This document shows positions 37,901 to 48,425 of a stretch of DNA of 64,000 nt, in pieces. The DNA lies in contig OZ038324.1 in NCBI GenBank assembly GCA_964035795.1, forward strand, positions 496,001 through 560,000, read 5' to 3'. The translations under genes and the position numbers were made by a program. The notes beneath the pieces are model-generated. The model was not told the DNA's origin. It did not search any database and saw nothing but the letters and a program-made list of their open reading frames with translations. Every line of letters starts with the position of its first letter. The stretch's first letter is position 1. Origin of the DNA: Pterobdella sp. o SKG-2022 (lineage: Eukaryota > Annelida > Clitellata > Hirudinida > Piscicolidae).

Positions 37901-40900
37901 CCATTTCAGTGCAGTTTAACGTCATGCCAAAGACAAACCTTTGGTTTTTTATATTAATATTTATTAAGCAGTCTACTTTAATCCAGGTTATAACAAAATG
38001 CACTTTCAATTTGGAAAGGCTATCTTCGGTGCAGTTTAACGTAATGTCCAGGACCAACAAGAAGTGAATATATACTGTCAATCTGCTGCATGCCGCATAA
38101 TTTCCAAATGTTTCAATTTTTAATTTGTCTTCGAAGTTAAACGCACCAAAATTAGCGTCCAAAGTACAATCCATTAAAAGACCTTTCTTATTGATCGGCA
38201 ATGGTTTGGCCATCGGAATATTGAACAGCTCTTGACCCTCTTGATTCCATCTTGGAATCAAAGAATGGCTGATATTTTTGTAGGCTTGCATCGAACCTGA
38301 AATTTGCGAAATTTCGTTTTTTGATCACTCTTTCGTTCATCATCAGCTAGCTGCACACCACACATCATTCGAAACATCCGTTTTTCTGCTCTTCAACGGA
38401 TCTAACTACCCAGGTTTCCAAGCCATATGTCATGACAGGCTTCACACACGTCTTATAAATGTCCTTTAATATTCCATGTGTGTCTTTTACCACGTAACAT
38501 AGAAGACACACTGTTGAATGCCTTCCAGCCCAGCTCTATCCTGCTTGTAACAGCTAGCTCACTTCCTCCTCCACCATTCATATTATCCCCTAGATAACAA
38601 AAATTATTCGGCCTCTCCAACTTTTTTCTACAAACATTTAAAACATTATTACATACCTTATTTGAAACATTCATACAAACCCTGTATTCAAAAATTCCAT
38701 TCGTCTTACAAGACACTCTCCTTACCCTAGCACACCACTCATAAACCCACTTCTTACATGTCTTACACTTCATACAATTTACCTTAACCCTTTTCCCACA
38801 CATACCACATGGATCAATCTTAACCAAGACAACAACCACACTACCACCGCCACTCTCCATGACCTTTTCTTACCAAGATTAATCTTCAATCTTTTCCCTT
38901 CAAAGATTGCCTTTCAACGGATGAATTGTGCTTCTAGTTCTTTAATAGTCTCTGCCATCAAGACCAAGTCATCTGGATAAAGCAGTTCATATAAAGCACC
39001 TTTTCTTCCGTCTTCCGACAATACGTCTAGCACTATTGAAAACAAAAACGGCGAGAAAACCAATCCTTGATGGACACCTACACCAACATTAAATTTTGAA
39101 TGTCCCCCTCCAACCTGAACTCGTATTTTTGCCTTTTTGTAGATCGATATTACTGCCTGAACCAACCTTTTCGTGACCAACTTCTTTCTCAGCGCCCATT
39201 CAATCACCTTCCTTGGCACCCGGTCAAAAGCCTTTTCCAAATCAACAAAACTGATGAAAAGCTTCCTATTCTTCTCAAAGTAGCTTTCCTGCATTTTCCT
39301 AAGAATAAAAATAGCTTCTGCCAGGCATAAAACAAAATTGCATTTGGTCAACTTTGTCTATCCTTCTTAACCTTTTCTTCAACAACCTTTCCACCACTTG
39401 CATACCATGCTCTGAAAGCTTTACACCTTGATAGCTCGCACAGTCCGTAACGCTACCTTTCTTCTTTTAAATGGGAACAACTGTACTCATCCTTCAGCCA
39501 TGAGGTATATCCTTTCCATCGAAGATTTAATTTGCTATTTGCATATAACTTGTTTCCCATGTGGAGAGGCAGCTAGGTGCTCTTTGACAATTCCAGTCGG
39601 TCCACTGGCCTTGCCATTCTTCATGATTCCTAGTGTTCTCTCCACTTCGTTCATAGCAAATGGTTCCATGGGACCTTCAACCACTTCTACATCCACCATT
39701 CCATCCCACGGATTCTTCTCATTTATGATGACCTCCATGTGCTCCTTCCACACTTTCTTGCGATCATCCTCGGCAAATACAGCCTTCCCATTTTTGTCTC
39801 TAATGCAGTTGTTACCTGCTAAGTCACTTGCTTCCTTCTTCATCATTCTTATTCTACGGAATACAACATTTCTGTCATTCCGTATCTCCTCCATCTCTTT
39901 CACCGCCTCAGCAACAGCTCTCTTGGCTTTCTTTTTGTCAAAAAGATAGCAAGATTTATTTTCAGCCGATGGAAGTTGTTTCCACCCCTAAAAACTTTTC
40001 CTTTTCTCTGAGATGGCTTTTTGCACATCCTGATTCCACCACCAAGTTTCACCGTGCTGAGGCCTACTTTCACTCGTACCACACACCTCTTCAGCAGCTT
40101 TAAGAACGGAAGACTTATATTTTAACCATGCATTTTGTTCATCGCATTTCTCATACAAAACCTCCATTTTTTCTGAAAATTTTGTTTTGATATCTTCGTT
40201 TAAAAGTTTCCACACTTTTGTGCGATATTCCTTTTTAGCACGGCTACTTCGGGCATTTTTAAGCCATCTTGTGTCTAAGACTATCTTGCAAAAATTTTTT
40301 AATCAAATACAATGATTTGGTGTGCAAAGGCATTTGGAAGTCAATTGGAAAAATTTGAAAGTCAATTGCAAAGATTTGGAAGTCAATTGCAAAGATTTTG
40401 AATTGAATTGAAAAACCCTATATTTGTAATCCATTCTGCAAGAAAAATTTTTCAAGATGCATAAAAGTTTGTGAAAAATATCATCAATTTAAATAGATTC
40501 AAAAGGTTTGAAGACTGCGGAGTTGAGATTTTTCCTGACATGTTATTTTACACAAAAAATGTTCATCAAACTTTGTATTGCAACAAAGTAAATGTTTTGC
40601 TTTTGCTTCAACTTTTCTCACCTGACTTCATTTTCACTCATCTTTTTCCTTTTTTCTGGATCCCAATTCAATGCATGAAATCGAATGCCTCAAAGACATC
40701 GATCAGAGGTTGAAACTAAGGCATGGGAAATCTATTTTGTACAATATGTGAAACAAATAAGATATTAAATTAAAATTTACAAAAATAATCAACAATTATT
40801 CACATGGTGAGTGTATTCATATAGAAATATCTTGAGAAATAGCAGAAAAATTAATTTATTATCGATCTTTTTATAAATAAAGATAGTGATGCTCATAAAA

Positions 40901-43900
40901 AGTTGCGCACCCTTGAAACTTGATAAAACTTGACCAAGATCGGTTTTCTTACATTCAACTAAATCATTGAGAAACTCTTTGAAAAATAATTAATTTGAAA
41001 AAAAAACATCAAACTAATGTATATTTTTGATGTTTTTCAAGAATCGATCTTGAAAAATCTGCTCAAAACAATTCGCGCATTTTTTCTTGAGCGATAAAAG
41101 TAAACTATTCAGTTTCTTCTGAGGCTAATAATTTCCTTCAACGATTATCATTGCCATTCAAATATTTTCATATAATATAAAAAATATAATCAATTAGCTG
41201 AGAAAGAGAAGGTTGAAATTTCAGTATGTAAAAGGAAGGGTTGGAGCAACAGAAAAATTGCCAAACGGCTGATACGCTCAAAATTGACAATAAGATACTA
41301 TTTGAAGAATTCGAACAATACAAAGTTTAAAAAAAAACGTGGAAGAAAAAAAATTGAACAAGAGATGTTCGCAACATAGTTAGGACCGTTTCGCAACAAG
41401 GAATCTTTTCAACAACAATCAAAAAATCATTGGATTTGCCTGTTGCTGCATCTACAATTCGTCGAATGTTGAAGGATTCTGAAAATCTGCCATATTCAAA
41501 ACGCAAACCAGCACCAGACCTGAAGGCAGCTCATAAAGAAAAAAAATTAAGTTTGCCAGAGAAATTTTTTGGAAGTCTGAAGGGGACGAAATAATTTTTT
41601 CTGACGAGATAAAATTTAACTTTGATGGACCAGATTAGTGCTACTGGCATGATTTGCAAAAAGATCCAGGAATTTTTAAAAGCGTGTTGGTGGAAGATCA
41701 GTAATGGTTTGGGGTGGAATTAGCGTGAAAGGAAAAATCGACTTGGCAATTTTGACAAGTCAACTCAATAAAATAATTCGAAACATTTAAAAATCATTTA
41801 TTACCGTTCATAAATAAACTTCGTAACAAGAATTATTTTTTCAACATAAAAATGTGGGAATCCATAAATTTAAGCTGGCAAAATCGTGGGTTTGGCAACA
41901 AAATCGATGTTCTCGAATGGCCATCAAAGATTTCAAACCTAACCCTATTGCAAAAGTTTGGGGTTATTTGACCGAAGAAGTTTATCAAAACGGAAAACAA
42001 CATCAGTCCTTTCAAGACCTTCAAACCGCCATTCTTCGTGCTTGGCAGGGTTTGCTTCAAAAATACCTCATATCAGTGCTTGGATCAATGCCTAATCGAT
42101 GTCTCAAGGTTATAAAGGGTCAAGGACAAACCATTAATATATAACTTTTTGAAAAATTATATTTAATTGAAAAATGCACATATTTTTGGTCAAATTAAAT
42201 AATACGCGAATTATTTTGAGCAGGTTTTTGGTCTGCGATTTAAAAAAAAATTGAATAACTTCGAGAATATAATTTCTTTTCATTTCATAACTATACCAAA
42301 CAATAAGTTTTTCAAAAGCTTTCTGATAAGTGAAATTTAATTCAAAAAATATCTTTTCGTTCAAGAAAAATCTGCAAAGTATCCTTGTGGTGTATGCCAA
42401 GCACGTGTAGGTAGAAATGCTAATCAGTGTGGAGGCTGCAGGCAATGGGTACAAAAGAAATGCAACGGCATAAAAGACCCTCTAACTTCGGATCTTGACT
42501 TCCGATGTGCTCGTTGTCTTGGTACAGCACGGCCTGTTGATGGGAGATTACTAAAGGAAGTGATGATTGGTGATGAAAAACTGGAAGTTGTCCCAGAGTT
42601 CTGCTATCTTGGGGATATGTTATCTGCAGGTGGTGGATGTGAGCTTGCTTCAATAGCACGTTGTATGTGTGCCTGGGCTAAATTTAGCCAATTTCTTCCA
42701 CTCCTTGCAAATCGTCATTTATCATTATTGACCAGAGGCCGTGTCTATTCAACCTGTGTCAGAAGAGCTATGTTACATGCTACTAAAACATGGCCCGTAA
42801 CAGTTTCCAAATTGAACCGCCTTAGACGACCTTGCCATGATTCGCTGGGTATGCAAAATCAAATCAAATGATAACATTTGCTCTCAGTCACTCTTTTCAA
42901 AATTTTGCATTCGGGATGTTGAGGTAGTTCTTTGTACAAGCAGAATGAGGTGGTTTGGATCTCTCAGGTGCGAAAGTTGGATTTAGATATTTGCAAGAAT
43001 CCTGGTAGACCCAAAAAGACTTGGAATGAGCTCATATTGAAAGAGAAAAGAAAGCTAGACATGGTTTGTGCAGATCCAATCGATCGCTCTGAATGGAAAG
43101 GTCGACTTCGAGATAGAACTTTCAAAAAGCCCAACCCTTGGTAAAGGAAAACGGGCTATAAAAAGAATTTGATTGATTGATTGATTTTCGTTTAAGAGTT
43201 ATTCCATAAATTAAGAGTGTGCGATCTTTTTATAAAGTAAGTTATTCAAGAAAACAAAGGATTTTTATTAGGATGCAAAGCTTTTGTTTTTCATACTTGA
43301 AAATGTTACTTTGTTAACTGAAAGCTTCGTATCATAATGAAAATTATTAGTGTTCTCAAAAACATTTTATAGTGGCTCATGGCAAAGCATTGAATATTCA
43401 TATTAATTACCAACTTGAGGTTTTTGTCCAACCCTTGGTAAAGCAAAACGGGCTATAAAAACGATTTGATTGATTGATTGATTGGTTGAACTTAATGTAA
43501 ATCTTTTCAATTTTTTGGCTCAAAAATTATCGGTAGCAAGGGGGTGATAATAAATAACGAAATAAAATTAATTCAAAATGTCAATTGAGAACAAAAAAAA
43601 AACTTGAGAGATGGAACAAAAGGTGCAAACGTGAATCACCTGTGTAGATGGAGATGCAGCCAAGAGAGACTAGAGCATACTCCCAGCCACATTTGTGATA
43701 CTGTGGTGTTACAAGATTGCTAATTCATCACACAGCCACTCTTACCACACACCCACCAACTTCACCGCACATGCACCCACTTCACCACATATCCACCCAC
43801 TTTACCACACATCCACCCATTTCACAACACCACATTCGCATCATAACAAACCAGTATGCCAGTAACAAGAGCTACTTCAAAAATAGTAGGGAAAATGTTG

Positions 43901-45895
43901 AAAACTATGGCACTCAATATGAAGTTCAAACCTCGAGTTCCTCTGTCTATCACCTGCCACCAACGTGATGATGTCACCAAAGTGAGTGATGATGTCACCA
44001 AAGTGAGTGATGATGTCACCAAAGTGAATGATGATGTCACCAAAGTGAGTGATGATGTCACTAAGGTGAGTAATGTATTGTAATGTGGTATTTATAAAGC
44101 GATTTTTCCTTATAGATCAAAGCGCTTGCTACAAATTTAAGGTAACGAAAACACACTGTGAAACAGGTGCTAATTGTCGGCCCACGCAGGATCGAACCCG
44201 AAAATTTTAGATAATTACATTTACCTCTGAGCTATACGGAATGATTATGTTACATGAATAATTTTAAAAAAAATTTTAATATAGGAACAATGACGTCATT
44301 TGGTAGAAACTTTAATAAAGGAGACCTTAGACAATGAACCAGTCTGTCTGGATAAGTGGAAAGACATGTCAAGAGCATGGAGGTGCAAAAAGACCTGAAA
44401 ATTTTCGTAGCTATTTATTTAAAATGGCATCAGCATTGGCATCCTACCTTGCGAGAGAGGTTCCTTATAGAGTTCTGAGTCACCTTGGCAAACACAGCGT
44501 TCCTCAATTCATTCATGCCTGATGCACCAGCTCTTGATAAGCCATCTGCCATTATAAAAAATAAAATGATTGAAGGAGGTGCATTCATTTCATGTCGTTA
44601 TTTTCATTTCAAAATACTATACATATATCTTTGAAATGTGGTCGATTAAAAGATCAACAATTTTTCAAATAGAAAACATTCAAAATATGAAACATAATTA
44701 ACATGCGATGACAAGGCTGCTTGCCAGAGTTAAAACAGTGTTGGGGGCAGAGTTTAAGTTGAGAAGTTCATCAGAGTTCAAAAAGTCAACTAGACCTTTG
44801 AAGATGAATGGAACCTGCACATTGAGCAACTGCGAAGAAATAGTGATGTTGTAGTCATCTTATTTCTCATTATTAAATCTCAAAATTCCAAATTTTATAA
44901 ACTCAAAATTTTTAATAATTTTAGCTGAAAAATAAAATTGTTGATAACACACTACATGGTTTATGATACCCAGATGATGATATCTCACATGTGGTGAGGC
45001 TTGTGTGTAAATCAACAAAATGAACACACACACACATGCAGTGTATAAAACGAACCTTGGAACCAACAAGAAGGGACATAGCCAGCAGAACCCGAGCCTT
45101 GATGGCTGGTTTGTTTTCTGGCCATATATGCTTCACGATTGACTGCAACATCTCTTTGCCACTCACACTCCTATGGGTCAGCACTTCTCCAATACATAAT
45201 TCAACTCAGTTTTATTTTAAAATTTCAAGAGATCATGATTGAGTGATATTATTTGATTGATACTATTAGACCTAGTTATATGCTCATTTATAAAGTAATC
45301 AACATTTTTCAAACTGAAAATTTCACTGAAATAAATATACATATAATCTATGAGTCTTATAAGAAGGTAAATCTTAGTTTTGGTGAAAGGCATTGAAATA
45401 AACACCTGTCATTGGTTGGTTGGTCAATGATAAAGATGTGTTGCACGTGTCCCGAATGTGGCCGATTAGAGGTGTGATTCTGTGTTTTTGGGGGGCTTTG
45501 GCTTTGTTGATCATATGGAAAAGAAGCCATTTGGTTTTGAGGAATTTGCAAAATGATCTCATTTTTATCACTATGCAAAAGATTTTTGGCCAATTTTTCG
45601 GATTTTTCTTTATTTAAAGTATATACACACCCCTGTAATAAAAAGCATGGTGATTAAAAATTACAAACTTTACATAAAACTTAAATAAATTTTTTCATAA
45701 TTTGAACTTATGATATAAATTTATAAGCATTATAGAGATAACCTTGAAATTATTTTTTAAAGCATAAACTCTGCGATGGCTATGTTGTATTGGAACAGCA
45801 TTCAAACCGAACTTTTTAGTGTAGCGATGTCTAAGCTGAGAAACTAAAATGATTTTATTTATTTTTGGTTTTGATAAAACATATAAAGTAAACAT
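28962..45895 (-). CDS. ABCB7: Mitochondrial ABC half-transporter ABCB7 (Atm1 family), complete 18-exon gene
   Basis: Exons (minus): 45743-45895, 45406-45557, 45056-45170, 44703-44829, 44448-44545, 44326-44394, 43852-43953, 43640-43700, 36958-37073, 32758-32843, 32282-32370, 30453-30610, 30180-30343, 29958-30087, 29771-29901, 29560-29600, 29336-29439, 28962-29171; 2106 nt, 701 residues, every phase fits. The basic N-terminus ([14 protein letters not shown]) suits a mitochondrial presequence; exons 1-2 are the least certain. The membrane domain has [18 protein letters not shown] and [14 protein letters not shown]; the nucleotide-binding domain has Walker A GASGSGKST (about 492-500, split by an intron), signature LSGGEKQ (about 596), Walker [12 protein letters not shown] (about 618) and switch His in IAHRLSTV (about 653). 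The family sits in the inner mitochondrial membrane and exports a sulfur/Fe-S-related compound needed for cytosolic Fe-S proteins. It is slightly shorter than vertebrate ABCB7, lacking the C-terminal tail. Confidence 0.93.
30780..31660 (+). mobile_element. LINE 3' fragment in an ABCB7 intron
   Basis: Plus strand: decayed upstream RT text, then [20 protein letters not shown] near 31190-31250, and after a frameshift an open C-terminus with [35 protein letters not shown] and [13 protein letters not shown], ending near 31655. A short (ATT)n tail follows at about 31675-31695. Inserted between exons of ABCB7 on the opposite strand. Confidence 0.82.
31715..31885. repeat. Interspersed repeat RX, copy 1
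   Basis: Begins GACAAATTTTTATAGACTCC and ends CCAAGCCAAATGACAACGAG. Four other copies share the same blocks at 33880, 34985, 37205/37676 and 59560. Confidence 0.85.
32100..32240 (+). mobile_element. 3' end of an L2-like LINE
   Basis: Plus-strand reading [20 protein letters not shown] then stop, matching the C-terminal end of the L2-like element at 46989 (TNSLVMKIGYVPNLHGGTWE). Confidence 0.8.
32590..32725. repeat. Purine-rich minisatellite beside an ABCB7 exon
   Basis: Units of GGATGTAGGATGGAAGAGAG, starting about 30 bp into the intron after the exon 32758-32843 (gene strand). Confidence 0.9.
33025..33195. repeat. Tandem repeat with heat-shock-element-like units
   Basis: Four to five units of about 38 bp. 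Several contain AGAACATTCTAGAAC, which fits nGAAnnTTCnnGAAn, the heat-shock factor consensus, exactly. It lies in an ABCB7 intron. Confidence 0.75.
33880..34080. repeat. Interspersed repeat RX, copy 2 (inverted)
   Basis: The reverse complement of about 37775-37945: AACTGCACTGAAATGGT, ATAACCTGGATGAGAGTAGA and ATCGTTGTCATTTGGCTTGG blocks are shared. Confidence 0.85.
34085..34985 (+). mobile_element. LINE fragment: endonuclease start, ORF middle and C-terminal zinc finger
   Basis: An AP-endonuclease-type start [20 protein letters not shown] and RRADLCC (about 34100-34195), an internal piece with [15 protein letters not shown] (about 34590-34640), and a CxxC finger end CGGCRQ and [13 protein letters not shown] (about 34840-34970). 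The RT core is absent, so this is a deletion derivative. It is related to the elements at 38330 and 42367. Confidence 0.8.
34986..35240. repeat. Interspersed repeat RX, copy 3, with CTGCTGT/ACAGCAG hairpin
   Basis: Begins AAACTGCTGTACAGGTCCCA and GGGGTTGACAGCAG, then GACAAATTTTTATAGACTGC and the CCAAGCCAAATGACAACGAC end. Confidence 0.85.
35640..36620 (-). mobile_element. Penelope-like element, second copy (RT end plus GIY-YIG)
   Basis: Minus strand: [29 protein letters not shown] and [17 protein letters not shown], then the endonuclease part [20 protein letters not shown] with EHxx-type QHKADV, and a distal [25 protein letters not shown] is intact, but stops and frameshifts separate the pieces. 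Inserted in the long ABCB7 intron, same strand as the gene. It differs from the copy at 15351. Confidence 0.85.
36800..36957. repeat. GTGGAGGAGTGGAAGTG minisatellite abutting an ABCB7 donor
   Basis: About eight units. On the gene strand it starts within 8 bp of the splice donor of exon 36958-37073. Confidence 0.92.
37205..38060. repeat. Interspersed repeat RX, copy 4, split by a LINE
   Basis: The left part 37205-37320 has CTGCTGTACATGTCCTAGTA and GACAAATTTTTATAGACTG; the right part 37676-38060 has AACTTGAAATTATCGAATTC, CCAAGCCAAATGACAACGAT and GCAGTTTAACGTCATGCC. A LINE 3' end occupies the middle. Confidence 0.83.
37321..37675 (+). mobile_element. LINE 3' end inserted in RX copy 4
   Basis: Plus strand: [34 protein letters not shown], and the end [19 protein letters not shown]. 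Same family as 38330-40260 and 63000-64000. Confidence 0.85.
38061..38295 (-). other. Unrecognised open segment in an ABCB7 intron
   Basis: A minus-strand open stretch with coding-like text ([39 protein letters not shown]). No family recognised. It sits between an RX repeat and a LINE, so it may belong to an unidentified mobile element. Confidence 0.35.
38330..40260 (-). mobile_element. LINE with most of the RT ORF, decayed
   Basis: Minus strand: [20 protein letters not shown] (about 40000), [18 protein letters not shown] block, [20 protein letters not shown], a [20 protein letters not shown] block (the second Q is normally S), catalytic [10 protein letters not shown] (YADD mutated to YPDD), [18 protein letters not shown] finger and [20 protein letters not shown]. 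Split by frameshifts near 39360 and 38890. Inactive. Confidence 0.92.
40891..43240 (+). mobile_element. Tc1/mariner-type transposon, inactive, with nested LINE
   Basis: The transposase reads from an HTH start ([21 protein letters not shown], about 41221-41280), through [20 protein letters not shown], then [25 protein letters not shown] and a C-terminus [20 protein letters not shown] ending at 42143. The first catalytic Asp is kept (FSDE), but the QQDN motif reads QHKN and the NPIE motif reads NPIA, so two of three catalytic residues are lost; there are frameshifts too. The ends share ATAAAAAG..GCGCAC (40895) with the inverse of GTGTGCGATCTTTTTATAA (43216). Inner inverted blocks near 41047-41080 and 42200-42235 (GAGCAG..CGCGAATT) point to terminal repeats of about 200 bp. 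Confidence 0.87.
42367..43185 (+). mobile_element. 5'-truncated LINE nested in the Tc1-type element
   Basis: CxxC finger start [78 protein letters not shown], then a decayed C-terminus ending GYKKNLID with a (TTGA)n tail. It is flanked by TTTCGTTCAAGA (42355-42366) and TTTCGTTTAAGA (43186-43197), a 12-bp target-site duplication with one change. Confidence 0.92.
43430..43492 (+). mobile_element. LINE 3'-end fragment with (TTGA)n tail
   Basis: Repeats the last 60 bp of the LINE above (CAACCCTTGGTAAAGCAAAA, GGGCTATAAAAACG, TTGATTGATTGATTGATT). Confidence 0.8.
43725..43830. repeat. CACCCACTTCACCACACATC minisatellite
   Basis: Four to five units between two ABCB7 exons (43640-43700 and 43852-43953). 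Confidence 0.85.
43965..44070. repeat. 21-bp minisatellite by an ABCB7 acceptor
   Basis: Five units of GTGATGATGTCACCAAAGTGA immediately upstream (gene strand) of the exon 43852-43953. Confidence 0.94.
44078..44240 (-). mobile_element. tRNA-derived SINE copy S5
   Basis: Minus-strand copy with a degraded head, CGGGTTCGATCCTGCGTGGG B-box region, GTTTCACAGTGTGTTTTCG body and AAATCGCTTTATAAATACCA tail. In the ABCB7 intron next to the 21-bp minisatellite. Confidence 0.88.
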
Positions 45896-46119
45896 TTTTA
45901 AAAACCAAGTTAAATCATGTCATATTTTAAAAGTGAACTTTCATCAGAGCCGCAAGATTAAAACACACATCCCAACAAACTCACAAAAACATATTTGGTT
46001 GGTTGATGAGGAATCATGAGCTACAAAAATGAATTTATCTTTGAACATAAAGGAAGTGATGGCATAATGGGTCAAATAGAGATCTGAAAAAATTTATTAA
46101 AAGAAGAATCTTTTTCCAG

Positions 46120-46480
46120 AAACATAAACATAGTTAGCAGACAAGACTATCTGCACAAATGTCGTTAGGTAGACGCTGAAGCCCGCAGCCTGGCACTTCC
46201 ATCTCAAAAAGTTCAAAAGTACCAAAAAAGATTGGATTAGATTAAATTTCTTCCAGAACTAATCTTTTCGAAACCAGCTATACACTCATCAATGGTGAAT
46301 ATCTTTCATCTAATCAGAAGTAGCTCTTAACCAACTCAAAAACAAACTATCATTTCTGACCTGTGATGGAGTTAGTATATGCTGATGATGATGACTTTGT
46401 CTTTCTCTATTAGTAAGATGCTGATAAATGTGGAAGTACTATATAAGACATACTTCAAGACAAACAAAAAATAAAGAATT
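46120..46480 (+). mobile_element. Degenerate reverse transcriptase remnant
   Basis: Plus strand: VMELVYADDDDFVFL at about 46371-46415 contains a YADD box in a context typical of RT domain C. Upstream text (VSRQDYLHKCR) is consistent but broken by stops. Confidence 0.5.
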
Positions 46481-46988
46481 TTATTATAGTGGCATGAAAC
46501 CGTTTAAGTCTTCAAGACCACTTTGGAATATATATTCATGTATAGAGTCCGTTCTAATATGATAAACCTACATTCTTTCCAGCCCCTCGCGCTTCATCCT
46601 TTAATTCATACACACCCAGTCATTCCTTTCATTCACCCCTTCTTTTTTACTACTAATTTGATTTTCTGAAATTAAAATACTTCAGAGAAAAAAATTCTAA
46701 AATTATGTTTTAAGATTATAAAACTTAATCATGAGGTGGGTTTTTAAGAACTTGGAAAAAGTTGTTGTGGAGGTTATGGATTTGAGGTTATTTGGTAAAT
46801 TATTCCAAAGAATTAGTGCAGCAATTTCAAATCTTTTGTTCCCCAAAATGGTGTTAGCTCTCGCTTGCTATGTCCATTGTGTTCAATGATCTGAGTCTTT
46901 TCCTTTAAGGCAATGAAGAAACAGTTGATAATTTCGATGAAAGATAAAAAGGACTTTCCATTTTTTTTTATTTATTTATTTTTTTTTA

Positions 46989-48070
46989 TTACTCCCATGT
47001 TCCGCCGTGTAAGTTAGGAACGTACCCTATTTTCATCACCAGGCTGTTAGTGCTGGTCTTAGGATGTTTCTTCGCAAAAAAAAAGAAGTTCATTTTAACA
47101 CATTTATGCACTTTTAGTATCATCTTGTATTGAACTCCTTCTTCAATTTTAAGCCAGTGTAGATCTTTTAAGACAAGAGTTATGTGATCAAACTTTCTAA
47201 CTTCTGATATTAATCTGGCTGTCGTGTTAATTATGGACTGGATTTTCTGGGTTTGTAACTTGGGTAATCCCATTAGTACAGTGTTTCCATAATCAATGCA
47301 ACTCAATATCAAGGCTGATACAAGTGTTTTGAGTGACTTTAGGTTAAGGTAGTTTTTAATGCTTCTTATCTTCCTCAATGATGCAAATGACATTTGCAAT
47401 AATTTGTTTATGTGAGTCTTCATCCTTAGATCTTTGTCAAAATAGACACCAAGAACTGAAAAAGAATGAATTATATGATCATTTAACACACGAACTGGTT
47501 GAGTTGGCAGTTTTCACATACTTCTAAATGTTGAGAACCAAATGATTTCAATTTTTGAACTGTTGAGTTTCATTTGGTTGGCTTTCATCCAAGCTGCAAT
47601 TTCATCAATACACTTTGACATTCTTTCTTGCAAGTCCATTGATGCATCAAATGAGCAATGCCCATATAATTGAGTGTCATCGGCATATTGATGAATTCTC
47701 AAATTGTAAGAAGCTGCAATCTTTTCCAAATCAGCTGTGTATAAAGTGAACAAAAGCGGTCCAAGAACAGAACCTTGTGGTACTCCAGTAGAGTAAACGT
47801 TTGGTGCTGATTCTGTTTTGGGGCATTTGACGTTGAATGATCTGTTGAAGAGGTAATTCCTAAACCATTCAAGAGTGAGATCATTCAAGCCAAATGATTC
47901 GTTTAATCTTCTGAATAGTATTTGATGGTCTATTAAATCAAAGGCAGACGAAAGATCTAGAAGGACAGGAAGAGATATTTTTTTGTTGTCAGCTGCTTCC
48001 AAAATATCAGTAGAAACCTTTAGTAATGCTGTTTCTGTTGAATGATGGCGACGATAAGCTGATTGAAAAG
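46989..48070 (-). mobile_element. L2-like LINE, RT palm to C-terminus
   Basis: Minus strand: LPVLLDLSSAFDLIDHQILF, GVPQGSVLGPLLFTLYTADL, HQYADDTQLYGHC (catalytic DD about 47660-47690), NQMKLNSSKIEIIWFST, then after a frameshift near 47500 SFSVLGVYFDKDLRMKTHIN and TNSLVMKIGYVPNLHGGTWE at the stop. Nearly intact apart from one frameshift and 5' truncation. Confidence 0.95.
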
Positions 48071-48109
48071 ATGGTAATAAATTATTGTTGTTTAGGTGAG
48101 TGAAAATTC

Positions 48110-48390
48110 TTGGAAGAAAAAACGAGTCACACTGGAAACGGAAGAAAAAAGCGGAAATGGGGATGGATAGGTCTTACACTACGCAAGCCTCCAGCCAACA
48201 TCACTAGACAGGCCCTGAACTGGAACCCACAGGGGAAGAGAAAAGTTGGTCGACCTAAGCAGACCTGGAAGAGAAGCATCAAGGCAGAAGCGAAAGCTAT
48301 TGGAATGACGTGGGCCAAGCTGAAGAGGACCAGCCAGAACCAAGTACGTTGGAGGAGTGTTGTTGCAGCCCCATGCTCCCAAGGATGAAA
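48110..48390 (+). mobile_element. LINE C-terminal fragment, different family
   Basis: Plus strand: KWGWIGLTLRKPPANITRQA, LNWNPQGKRKVGRPKQTWKR, MTWAKLKRTSQNQVRWRSVV. A common endonuclease-type LINE C-terminus, inserted next to the oppositely oriented L2-like element. Confidence 0.85.
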
Positions 48391-48425
48391 GAGGAAAAAC
48401 TAAGGCTGTAAAACTAAACCTTTGA

